From positions 1-36,288 of the forward strand of contig NZ_VUNQ01000034.1 in the NCBI RefSeq assembly GCF_009695605.1: DNA of 36,288 nt, in the 5' to 3' direction. The stretch comes from Tissierella pigra (GTDB lineage Bacteria > Bacillota > Clostridia > Tissierellales > Tissierellaceae). Below, in pieces: positions 23,794 to 31,613 of the stretch (its first letter is position 1; each line of letters starts with the position of its first letter). The position numbers and the translations under genes were made by a program. The notes beneath the pieces are model-generated. The model was not told the origin of the DNA, ran no database searches, and saw only the letters and a list, made by a program, of their open reading frames with translations.

Positions 23794-24855
23794 ATGCAAT
23801 TGCCTTCAATCTATGTAGATACTAAGAAAATTCAAAAGAATGCAGAGTTAGTTGTAAATATTTGCAAAAAATCCGGAATTGAAGTAATGGGTATTACCAA
23901 AGGAATTTGTGCATTTATCCCAGCAGTTAAAGCTATGTTAGATGGTGGTGTACCAAAGCTTGGGGACTCTCGAATGATCAATATTATAAGTATGCGAGAT
24001 GCTGGAATAGATGTACCTATATACCTTATTCGAATCCCCATGATGGCAGAAATCGAAAATGTAATTAAATTTACTTATGGCAGTCTAAATTCCGAATTAA
24101 CAGTAATAAAGGCATTATCAGAGAAAGCCGTTATCCTTAATAAAGTTCATAAGGTAATTTTGATGGTTGATGTAGGAGATTTAAGGGAAGGTGTACTTCC
24201 AGAAAATGTATTGGATATTGTTGAAAAGATATTAGAACTCCCTAATATTGAGTTAGAAGGTCTTGGAGCAAATGTAGGTTGTTATGGTGGTGTATTACCA
24301 AGTTATGAAAACACCAAAACATTAGTAGATCTGGCCATCAAAATCGAAAGCAAATATAAAATTCAATTAAAAACTCTTTCTGGGGGCAGTACCGTTAATT
24401 TGGATTTACTAGATAATGGAGAAATGGCTTTAGGTATAAACCAACTACGTATAGGTGAAGCAATTTTACTTGGGACTGATATTAAAACTCTTAAGTCTAT
24501 TCCGGGAGCCGAAGTAAATACAATAGTTCTTAAGACTCAAGTAATAGAACTAAAAGTAAAACCATCTCGTCCTATTGGGGAAATTGGAAGGGATGCTTTT
24601 GGTAAAATAGTAGATTTTCAAGATAGAGGGAATAGAAAGCGAGCAATTGTAGCCTTAGGTAAACAGGATTGTGGATTAGATGGTATTTCACCTATGGACA
24701 GTTCTATCAAGATATTAGGTGCTAGCAGCGACCATATGATTTTGGATGTAACGGATTGTGAACTAGAAATTCAAGTAGGTTCAATAATTGAGTTCAATAT
24801 GGACTATGGTGGCATGCTAGACCTTACAACATCAAAGTATGTAGAAAAAAACTAA
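23794..24855 (+). CDS. orr: Ornithine racemase family PLP enzyme (alanine/ornithine racemase type)
   Basis: 353 residues, the same length as the ornithine racemase of Clostridium sticklandii. It is an alanine racemase-fold III PLP enzyme: N-terminal SIYVDTKKIQKNAE, the PLP lysine in VMGITKGICAF, GDSRMINI, then LGANVGCYGG, TLSGGSTVNLDLL and LRIGEAILLG. C. sticklandii Orr converts L- to D-ornithine for fermentation; here the ornithine mutase genes are not adjacent, so another amino acid is possible. Expression is from a sigma-54 promoter with activator sites shared with the operon at 24887-31394. GGAGTGA precedes ATG 23794. Its stop codon lies inside the terminator palindrome. Confidence 0.85.
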   Translation: MQLPSIYVDTKKIQKNAELVVNICKKSGIEVMGITKGICAFIPAVKAMLDGGVPKLGDSRMINIISMRDAGIDVPIYLIRIPMMAEIENVIKFTYGSLNSELTVIKALSEKAVILNKVHKVILMVDVGDLREGVLPENVLDIVEKILELPNIELEGLGANVGCYGGVLPSYENTKTLVDLAIKIESKYKIQLKTLSGGSTVNLDLLDNGEMALGINQLRIGEAILLGTDIKTLKSIPGAEVNTIVLKTQVIELKVKPSRPIGEIGRDAFGKIVDFQDRGNRKRAIVALGKQDCGLDGISPMDSSIKILGASSDHMILDVTDCELEIQVGSIIEFNMDYGGMLDLTTSKYVEKN

Positions 24856-24883
24856 AAGGCAAGATCTTGCCTTTTAGTTTTTT
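24846..24883. terminator. Bidirectional terminator between orr and the NhaC-type gene
   Basis: Perfect 19-bp arms without a loop (24846-24864 / 24865-24883), with A tract on one side and T tract on the other. It contains the stop codon of orr and ends three bases before the convergent antiporter stop. Confidence 0.9.
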
Positions 24884-24886
24884 CAA

Positions 24887-26347
24887 TTATTCTGATACAG
24901 TTATATTTTTTTTGCCTTTTAGTTTTACTTGTGGTTCCCTTGGTGTGCCGAATAATGGTATAAACTTATCAGCTCCTGTTAATGTAAGTAGAAGTATAGA
25001 TACAACTGCTATTATACTCATGTAGTTATATTTTATAATATCACCAAAAGTAAATGTATGAAGTGGGTATATAGAACTGGCTATAGAGAGAAAATATACA
25101 ACATAACAATGCCATGGTACAAATTGAGCAGAATAAACACCCATTGCGTCAGATAAGGTAGCATTTCTAAGGCGCAATTTATACATATCTTCTTCACTGG
25201 CTTCTACATTCTCATCAGTCATACCTTTAAGTATTGGACCGATAGTGACAATTTGTGCCATCTCATCTGCTAAGGCTGCATTACCAAATATACATAGTAT
25301 ACCATTGTAGAACATTAATTGTTTTACACTTCTCAATATTTTCATTATAAATCTTGATAATGGCTCAAATGCATTCATCATACCCATAACAGCTCCAAAA
25401 CCAACGGCCCATAGCATCATTGATATAGAGTTATTACCTGCATCTGAGAATCCTATATATAATAGATCACTTAAAGTTCTAAAATCAATAGTCTTAGCCA
25501 CACTGCCCAGTATAAAAGCTCCAATCATTCCTATAAGTAAACATACAATTGTGGGAAGTCCTTTAAATGCAGCAACAAGAACAATGACTAAAGGTATGGC
25601 CATATACAGTGGCACACCATCTTTAACTTGATTCAAAAGAGCAACTGCTGATGGTCTTTCTGCCTCTAAAGTTAACCAAGCTTCCTCCGGTATTTGGTTG
25701 ATTGCTTCTGCTGCACTAATGGTGTTATCTGGAAGCCGCATTCCAATAGCTGTTACATATATTAATATTGCTGCTAGAATTAAACATAATATGGACCATA
25801 TCCCCTGATGCCTTATTCTATCCACAATTCCTACTTCCTGAATTCCTGAACTCACTATTGTGGTATCGGAAATTAATCCTATATTATCTCCAAAACAAGA
25901 TCCTCCAACTATGGAAGCTAGTGTAAGTGCAACACTTCCTCCCACAATATGGTTTGCCCAGAGAAAAATCGGTGCACATGCGGCAAAAGTTCCCCATGAA
26001 GTACCAGTTGCAACTGATAAAACGCATGTAACTAAGAACCCGACAAGTGCAACTGTTTTACTTGATAATCCCAATTGTAGAGAAATTCTTATTATTGATG
26101 CTCCTACACCAGTAGCCATAAATACCTCAGCCATAGCGTATGAAAACATCAATATGAAATAGACTTCCATTACAGAACCTGCACCATCATAAACTACTTT
26201 AGTTACATCCTTAAAATTACGTTTTTCAACTAGCATAGCTATTATAATACCATATATAGTTGCATAACTAGCAGCAACCTTTACATCTATACCTAATAAT
26301 AAAGCAGTTACCATCACGATTATTGGTGAAAATTTAATAAAAATCAT
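24887..26347 (-). CDS. NhaC family Na+/H+ or solute antiporter
   Basis: 486 residues with about 11-12 membrane helices. NhaC-family hallmarks are VATGTSWGTFAACAPIFL and GGSCFGDNIGLISDTTIVSS, with GNAALADEMAQIVTIGPIL in the second half. The family includes Na+/H+ exchangers and organic-acid or amino-acid antiporters such as malate/lactate exchangers. Its place at the end of an amino-acid-catabolic operon suggests uptake or exchange of the substrate (inference). GGGGGAGAAAA precedes ATG 26347. It is 124 bases after the AcoX-like gene and may also have its own promoter, though none was recognised. Confidence 0.82.
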   Translation of the reverse strand: MIFIKFSPIIVMVTALLLGIDVKVAASYATIYGIIIAMLVEKRNFKDVTKVVYDGAGSVMEVYFILMFSYAMAEVFMATGVGASIIRISLQLGLSSKTVALVGFLVTCVLSVATGTSWGTFAACAPIFLWANHIVGGSVALTLASIVGGSCFGDNIGLISDTTIVSSGIQEVGIVDRIRHQGIWSILCLILAAILIYVTAIGMRLPDNTISAAEAINQIPEEAWLTLEAERPSAVALLNQVKDGVPLYMAIPLVIVLVAAFKGLPTIVCLLIGMIGAFILGSVAKTIDFRTLSDLLYIGFSDAGNNSISMMLWAVGFGAVMGMMNAFEPLSRFIMKILRSVKQLMFYNGILCIFGNAALADEMAQIVTIGPILKGMTDENVEASEEDMYKLRLRNATLSDAMGVYSAQFVPWHCYVVYFLSIASSIYPLHTFTFGDIIKYNYMSIIAVVSILLLTLTGADKFIPLFGTPREPQVKLKGKKNITVSE

Positions 26348-26471
26348 TTTTCTCCCCCTATCTTATGGAATAATGATAATATTTTTTAAAAATATGGCTC
26401 GTATTCTATTTGTTAACTTCTTGATTTTCTTCTTAATATTCTGAAAAATGCAGATGGAAAAATAGGTTTCA

Positions 26472-27590
26472 TTAGTGACCTACTGAAACCTTATACATTA
26501 TGTCCATTCCATATCCAATTTTAATTCTATAATATCCTTCCAAATTCTTATCAAGAGCTTCATCACCTGTATATATTAAAAGTGGATTTCCTTTTAATTC
26601 AACTATCTTTGAGTTTGGAGAAATTACTATGATATTGTCTTTTTTTATTTTTTCAATAACTTTTGGACTAATTTGTTGATTACCTCTTCCTAGAAGATAA
26701 CCTTGCCCTCCTGTAGGAGTAATGATTAATTTTCCTACACTATTTCCTAATATATCTAATATATCTTTTTCATTACAGTCCAATTTAACTATGGTTTTAT
26801 TTTTAATAATATCTACACCTAATAATGAATTAGGCAAGTTAAGTTGATCCATAATGGCCTTTGTAGTAGTACCAGGACCTATTAGATAATATATATCTTC
26901 CAGCATATTATCTATTATGTCTAATCCAATTGCCTTTTGACTCTCTTCTTCCCCTAAAGGAGTAGGTGCCTTTTTGTTTTGTAACCATTCTTTTTTATAA
27001 GGTACCTTCAAATATCCAAAAAGTTTTGTCCTAACTTGATTATTTCTAAAGGCCTCTTCATCTATATCTACGACTTCCTCTTCCTTTATGTGAAGATTAC
27101 CATCTTTTAAATACATTAAAGCTAATTCCCCTGCTAACTCCGGTGTATTTCCATAGACAGGAGATTGAATTTTCACCCCTGCAGGAATTCCCACTGTAAC
27201 AACTCTATTTTCCACAGCATTATAAATATCCCTTGCAGTGCCATCACCGCCTACAAAAATAATTAAGTCTGCACCCCTTTTTTCCATTATTTTAGCTGCA
27301 TTTAAAGTATCTAAAAAAACAGTTATTTTATTTGATTTGTATACTACTTCATGATTAAAACCTAAAGCTTTACATTGATTTTCACCCATATCTGAAGAAG
27401 AAGTTAAGATCAATAATTTTTCCTTTATTGGTTCTAATTTTCTTAATGCTTTTATAGCTTTGTTGGGGGCTTCTTTAATAGCCCCCAGTTGTATGGCCTT
27501 ATTTAAAGTTTCTATACCATCTGTACCTTTTAGTCCAACTCTACCACCCATTCCAGCTATGGGATTAATTATTAGACCTATGATTTTCAT
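26472..27590 (-). CDS. ATP-NAD kinase-like protein, AcoX-related
   Basis: 372 residues. The NAD-kinase fold is shown by GLIINPIAGMGGR at the start and GGDGT at 114-118 (LIIFVGGDGTARDI). A family-specific C-terminal half follows (IGPGTTTKAIMDQL, ITPTGGQGYLLGRGNQQ, ISPNSKI), as in AcoX proteins found in acetoin and other catabolic operons. It may phosphorylate NAD(H) or another small molecule; specificity is not established. GGAAGTGA precedes ATG 27590, 15 bases after the stop of the GcvPB-like gene. Confidence 0.8.
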   Translation of the reverse strand: MKIIGLIINPIAGMGGRVGLKGTDGIETLNKAIQLGAIKEAPNKAIKALRKLEPIKEKLLILTSSSDMGENQCKALGFNHEVVYKSNKITVFLDTLNAAKIMEKRGADLIIFVGGDGTARDIYNAVENRVVTVGIPAGVKIQSPVYGNTPELAGELALMYLKDGNLHIKEEEVVDIDEEAFRNNQVRTKLFGYLKVPYKKEWLQNKKAPTPLGEEESQKAIGLDIIDNMLEDIYYLIGPGTTTKAIMDQLNLPNSLLGVDIIKNKTIVKLDCNEKDILDILGNSVGKLIITPTGGQGYLLGRGNQQISPKVIEKIKKDNIIVISPNSKIVELKGNPLLIYTGDEALDKNLEGYYRIKIGYGMDIMYKVSVGH

Positions 27591-27605
27591 GCTATCACTT
27601 CCATA

Positions 27606-29168
27606 TTAATCTTCTTTTGTCTTTCTAAGATAAACTCTCCAAGTTGGACACCATTTTTCCGAATCATCTAGGCTTGTTTCATCTACTTGATGAATAGTAC
27701 TATTATGTGGTGCATTATGGATTATTTCGGGATTCTCATATGCCTCATCAAATATGTGATGAATTGTCTTTATATATTCATCTAAATCATCTTTAGATGG
27801 TGTTTCAGTAGGTTCCAAAGTAAGTGGTTCTGGGATATAGTACGGATGGTGACTTGACCAAATATGCATACCAAAATCCATTACCCTCCTAGCTAAGTCC
27901 CCTGATGTAATACCTGTATCCTTAGTTATTTCTTCCATAGTATATCTAGCTTGTTCAATCCTTTGAGTATCTACTTTATATGGCACTGTTAACCCTTTAT
28001 ACTCTAATAATTTCTTTATTAGATAAATATTATTAAGAGATGCAATCTTAGCTACTTCATAGAGTCCTTCAGCTCCTAAACTCATAATCCAAGCATATGC
28101 CTTAAGCACAACTTGAGGACTACCTTGGAATGACTTTACCTTTCCAATGCTGTTTTTCAAATCATAGTCCAAGAAATATTTATCTCCATCAAATTCTACT
28201 AAGGGTTTTGGTAAATAATCTCTCAATTCTTCAATTACTCCTAATGCACCAGAACCTGGGCCACCACATCCATGAGGTGTTCCGAAAGATTTGTGAAGAT
28301 TGAAGTAACACATATGAAAACCTGCTTCCTTAGCTCTTGCTATGCCAAAGAGTCCATTGGCATTAGCTTGATCATAACAATTTAACCCACCAGCTTTGGT
28401 GATTAAATCCGTGAACTCTTTGATTCGAGGATTAAAAATTCCAGTATCCTCAGGATTGGCTACTACGAAAGCAGCTGTTCTTTCACTAACTGCAGCTTTG
28501 AACGCTTCGTAATCAGGTTGACCATTTTCATCTGTCATAATTGTAATTATTTTATATCCCTTTAAAGCTGGTGCAGCAGCATCTGAAGGGTGAGAGTATA
28601 CAGTTGTTATTATTTCATCTCTCTTGTCTTCTTCTCCCCTCAATCTATGATACATTCTAACAATGGACGCCATAGACATAGTTGCCTGTGATCCTCCACC
28701 TGGTTGAAAACTGAAGTAATTCATACCTGATATTTCTCTCATCATCAAATCTGTTTTATATATTATCTCCAATATCCCCTGAACAGTGCTTTTATCTTGT
28801 AATGGATGCAAAGCTGTCATCTTTTCAGTATTTGCTATTTTATCGTTAATCTTAGGATTATATTTAACCGTACAAGTCCCCTGTCCGATTTCAATATTAA
28901 CATCTCCACCTAATGTTTCTTGTGATAGTCTCAAATAGTGCATTAATACCCTTTTTTGATTTATCTCCGGCAAGTTAGGCAATCCATTTCTTCTCATTTT
29001 GGAAGGAATCTTAGATAATCCATCTCCAACTTGCTTTACTATATCTGCTTCTGCTTTTGGCACTAAGACCCCTCTCTCACCCTTACGACTTAATTCAAAT
29101 ATTATTGGCTCATTCCATCTTGCTTGGTGAAAATCTCTAACCTTAGAATTTCTAACTATTCGCTTCAT
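27606..29168 (-). CDS. GcvPB-like PLP decarboxylase subunit, divergent
   Basis: 520 residues; normal GcvPB of B. subtilis is about 488. The PLP lysine is K293 (FNLHKSFGTPHGCGGPGSG). HPLQDKSTVQG, the 'ASP-type' DQANANG and LEPTETPSK match the P-protein. However, the motif AHGTNPAS of glycine decarboxylases is replaced at about 191-200 by YSHPSDAAAP. PLGSCTMKYNP is IGQGTCTVKYNP here, and LHKTFTGPHGGGG has become LHKSFGTPHGCGG. The N-terminus carries a further 20 residues. These changes surround the active site, so the substrate is probably not glycine, or the lipoyl partner differs. It is translated after the GcvPA-like gene with a 24-base gap. Confidence 0.82.
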   Translation of the reverse strand: MKRIVRNSKVRDFHQARWNEPIIFELSRKGERGVLVPKAEADIVKQVGDGLSKIPSKMRRNGLPNLPEINQKRVLMHYLRLSQETLGGDVNIEIGQGTCTVKYNPKINDKIANTEKMTALHPLQDKSTVQGILEIIYKTDLMMREISGMNYFSFQPGGGSQATMSMASIVRMYHRLRGEEDKRDEIITTVYSHPSDAAAPALKGYKIITIMTDENGQPDYEAFKAAVSERTAAFVVANPEDTGIFNPRIKEFTDLITKAGGLNCYDQANANGLFGIARAKEAGFHMCYFNLHKSFGTPHGCGGPGSGALGVIEELRDYLPKPLVEFDGDKYFLDYDLKNSIGKVKSFQGSPQVVLKAYAWIMSLGAEGLYEVAKIASLNNIYLIKKLLEYKGLTVPYKVDTQRIEQARYTMEEITKDTGITSGDLARRVMDFGMHIWSSHHPYYIPEPLTLEPTETPSKDDLDEYIKTIHHIFDEAYENPEIIHNAPHNSTIHQVDETSLDDSEKWCPTWRVYLRKTKED

Positions 29169-29192
29169 TCAATCAATCCTTTCTATAGATTA

Positions 29193-30593
29193 TCATTCTA
29201 TGATTTCTCTAATAGCCTTCACTAGATTATCTATATCTTCCTTTAAGTGAATTTCAGTAACACAATATAAAGCACATTGCCCTAATTCAGGAAATTCCTC
29301 AGATAAGTCTTTTCCACCCAATATGCCTTTAAATAATAGTTTCCCATTTATTTCTTCGACAGTTTTCCCCGTGTCATTAAAATCTACAACAAATTCCTTA
29401 AATCCAATATTATTAAACCTAGAACCTTTTACACCCTTTAACTTAGATAGTTCTTCAATAGCATATAAAGATTTTTGTACAATATTTTCTCCTAGTTCAT
29501 ACATTCCTTTAGGTCCCATCAGAGATAAATAAACTCCAGCAGTAATACCCAGTAAAGCTGTTTGAGTACCTACATATTCCTTTCCCCTCTCCCTTAAGTT
29601 ACCAAAGGAAGTTCTTTCATAGGCTATATCTCCAAATCCATATTCTCCTTCTTTAATGGTGGGAGCTATACCAAATAATCTAGATGGAAACTCCATTACA
29701 AATCTTTCTTCGTCCTTAGTGGATATAAACCCTGACTGATTGCCACCATAGTTCATATGCATACCTAAAGGTTGAAGATCTCCACAAATTATATCGGCAC
29801 CATAATGGGATGGAGGAGCTAACACTCCAAGGCTACTTGGATCAACGCCTACTACCAAAATTGCACCTCTGTCATGGGTTATTTTTGAGATTTCTTCCCC
29901 TTGATCTTCCAAAAATCCTAAATATGATGGATTTTCAAAATATACTGCAGCAGTATTATTGGAAATGTTTTTCTTTAAATCCTCTAAGTCCATTCTCCCT
30001 GTTTCTTTATTGAAATTAATTAATTTAATTTCAACTCCTGGATCACAATAATTTTGTATTATCATTAGCCTATCAGGGCAAATAGTTCCTACAACTAAGG
30101 CTTCTGACCTCCTAGTAATTCTTGAAGCCATTCTAAGGGATGTAGCAGCAGCTTGAGCCCAATCAAATGTTGGAACATTAACTACATCCATATCTAATAG
30201 TTCTGCTACTAAAGATTCGTATTCGAATAGTGTTTGAAATCTTCCATGATCATTATAGGGTTCACCTGCATACCCCGTTAAAAATTCAGCTCTACTATTT
30301 ATTTCATCACATACGGCAGGTACATAATGTTGCCAACATCCTGCTCCTAAAAAGTTTATATATTCATTACTTGAAATATTTTTATTCATTATTTTATTTA
30401 TAGATCTTTTAAGTTCATATTCTGACTCAAAAGCCTTTGGTAAATTCAAAGCCTTCTTTAATTTTAATTCTTCTGGTATTTCTACATGCAAATCGTTTAA
30501 AGATTCCAATCCTAATTCCCTTAGCATTTCCTGCTGAACTTCTAAATTAGAGTTTGGAATATAAGGATGATTTTTAAATCCACGAATTGTCAT
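29193..30593 (-). CDS. GcvPA-like PLP decarboxylase subunit, divergent
   Basis: 466 residues, against about 448 for normal GcvPA. YIPNSNLEVQQEMLRELG and YINFLGAGCWQHYVPAV match the N-terminus of the split P-protein. The nearly universal YTxYQPEISQG loop is replaced at 106-118 by LTGYAGEPYNDHG, and the following DGATAL segment reads FDWAQAA. The subunit has no PLP lysine of its own, as expected. It forms a heterodimer-like enzyme with the 27606-29168 product. AGGAGG lies seven bases before ATG 30593. Confidence 0.82.
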   Translation of the reverse strand: MTIRGFKNHPYIPNSNLEVQQEMLRELGLESLNDLHVEIPEELKLKKALNLPKAFESEYELKRSINKIMNKNISSNEYINFLGAGCWQHYVPAVCDEINSRAEFLTGYAGEPYNDHGRFQTLFEYESLVAELLDMDVVNVPTFDWAQAAATSLRMASRITRRSEALVVGTICPDRLMIIQNYCDPGVEIKLINFNKETGRMDLEDLKKNISNNTAAVYFENPSYLGFLEDQGEEISKITHDRGAILVVGVDPSSLGVLAPPSHYGADIICGDLQPLGMHMNYGGNQSGFISTKDEERFVMEFPSRLFGIAPTIKEGEYGFGDIAYERTSFGNLRERGKEYVGTQTALLGITAGVYLSLMGPKGMYELGENIVQKSLYAIEELSKLKGVKGSRFNNIGFKEFVVDFNDTGKTVEEINGKLLFKGILGGKDLSEEFPELGQCALYCVTEIHLKEDIDNLVKAIREIIE

Positions 30594-30614
30594 ACTTCTA
30601 CCTCCTAATTTTTA

Positions 30615-31394
30615 TTATGCAATCCCTCCACCATCAACAACTAAAGCTGTCCCAGTAATCCATTTGGATAAATCACTACATAAGAATAGTACCGCTTTAG
30701 CTATATCTAGTGGCTCTCCTAACCTTTCTAAAGGTCTTCCCTTAGCCGAATCAACTAAAAACTTATCTATTTCTGATTTAAAACCTAATTGTTCTCCTTC
30801 ACTCCTAAGCATAGCAGTATCTGTGTCTCCTGGATTAATTGAATTAACTCTAATATTTTGTCCCCCATGATCTATTGCCATAGCACGAGTTAAGTTTACA
30901 ATCCCACCCTTTACTGCACAGTATGCTGCTGCCTTATCTCCACCTTTTAAACCCCAGCCTGACCCAGTATTTACTATGCTTCCTCCACCACCTCTTGCCA
31001 TTACGGGTATGGTGTACTTGGAAAGTAGATATGTTCCCTTAAGCCCTACATCAAGAACAAAATCCCACTCAGCTTCAGTCAAATCTACCACTGTCTTTCT
31101 TACTGTAACACCTGCATTATTAAACAATATATCAATTCTACCAAATTCCCTTTCTATTGATTCAATAGTAGTTTTACACTCTTCATTATTGGTTACATTA
31201 CATTTTTTAAAGATGGCAAAATTACCTTCATTTATTATTTCCATAACTGCATTTTCTCCACTTTGCTGATTTACATCAAGTAGTACAACTTTTGCACCAT
31301 ATTCTGCTAATAATTTTCCAGTGGCTAACCCTATTCCAGAAGCCCCACCTGAAACAATAGCTACCTTACCTTTTAAATCTAATGGATTATTCAT
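30615..31394 (-). CDS. SDR family NAD(P)-dependent oxidoreductase
   Basis: 259 residues, classical SDR. GGASGIGLA is the cofactor motif, D40-type acidic residue (LLDVNQQ) after strand 2 favours NAD(H), NNAG stabilises the core, and the catalytic residues are Ser in GSGWGLKGG and Y-x3-K in AAAYCAVKGG. It ends with the family tail ITGTALVVDGGG. A 2- or 3-hydroxy/keto conversion is expected, substrate unknown. It is the first gene of the sigma-54 operon. AAAGGAGG precedes ATG 31394. Confidence 0.85.
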   Translation of the reverse strand: MNNPLDLKGKVAIVSGGASGIGLATGKLLAEYGAKVVLLDVNQQSGENAVMEIINEGNFAIFKKCNVTNNEECKTTIESIEREFGRIDILFNNAGVTVRKTVVDLTEAEWDFVLDVGLKGTYLLSKYTIPVMARGGGGSIVNTGSGWGLKGGDKAAAYCAVKGGIVNLTRAMAIDHGGQNIRVNSINPGDTDTAMLRSEGEQLGFKSEIDKFLVDSAKGRPLERLGEPLDIAKAVLFLCSDLSKWITGTALVVDGGGIA

Positions 31395-31440
31395 CTTCTT
31401 CCTCCTTTTTTAATCTTCCTTTACATTCAGCAATATATAC

Positions 31441-31458
31441 TTGCATAAAATATGCCAA
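31441..31458 (-). promoter_or_regulatory. Sigma-54 promoter of the SDR/GcvP-like operon
   Basis: On the minus strand TTGGCATATTTTATGCAA: GG (31455-31456) and GC (31443-31444) with exactly ten bases between. It lies 47 bases before the SDR start. Confidence 0.9.
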
Positions 31459-31522
31459 TAATAATTCTTTTCACAAAACCCCCATGATTACAGGAAATAT
31501 TCAGAATATTGCATATCATCCA

Positions 31523-31550
31523 TTGCTTTGTCAAGCTAATATGATATAAT
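31523..31550 (+). promoter_or_regulatory. Sigma-A-type promoter of the activator gene
   Basis: TTGCTT (31523-31528), 16 bases, TATAAT (31545-31550). The expected start near 31557 falls in the first activator dyad, which suggests autoregulation. Confidence 0.6.
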
Positions 31551-31554
31551 TTAA

Positions 31555-31600
31555 TTGTCTTTAAAGGCAAATATTAACATATTATTGCCAACTATGACAA
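31555..31600. promoter_or_regulatory. Tandem activator sites (UAS) of the sigma-54 regulator
   Basis: TTGTCT-TTAA-AGGCAA (31555-31570) and TTGCCA-ACTA-TGACAA (31585-31600): two 16-bp dyads with centres 30 bp apart, about three helical turns. They are 100-145 bases upstream of the minus-strand sigma-54 promoter. The second resembles the site at 23597-23612. Confidence 0.7.
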
Positions 31601-31613
31601 AGAGGTGATAGAT

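Noticed and set aside
24867-24926. 15-base direct repeat TTGCCTTTTAGTTTT (24867-24881 and 24912-24926)
   Set aside because: The second copy encodes the Lys-rich end of the NhaC-type protein; similarity to the terminator is probably chance in T-rich DNA.
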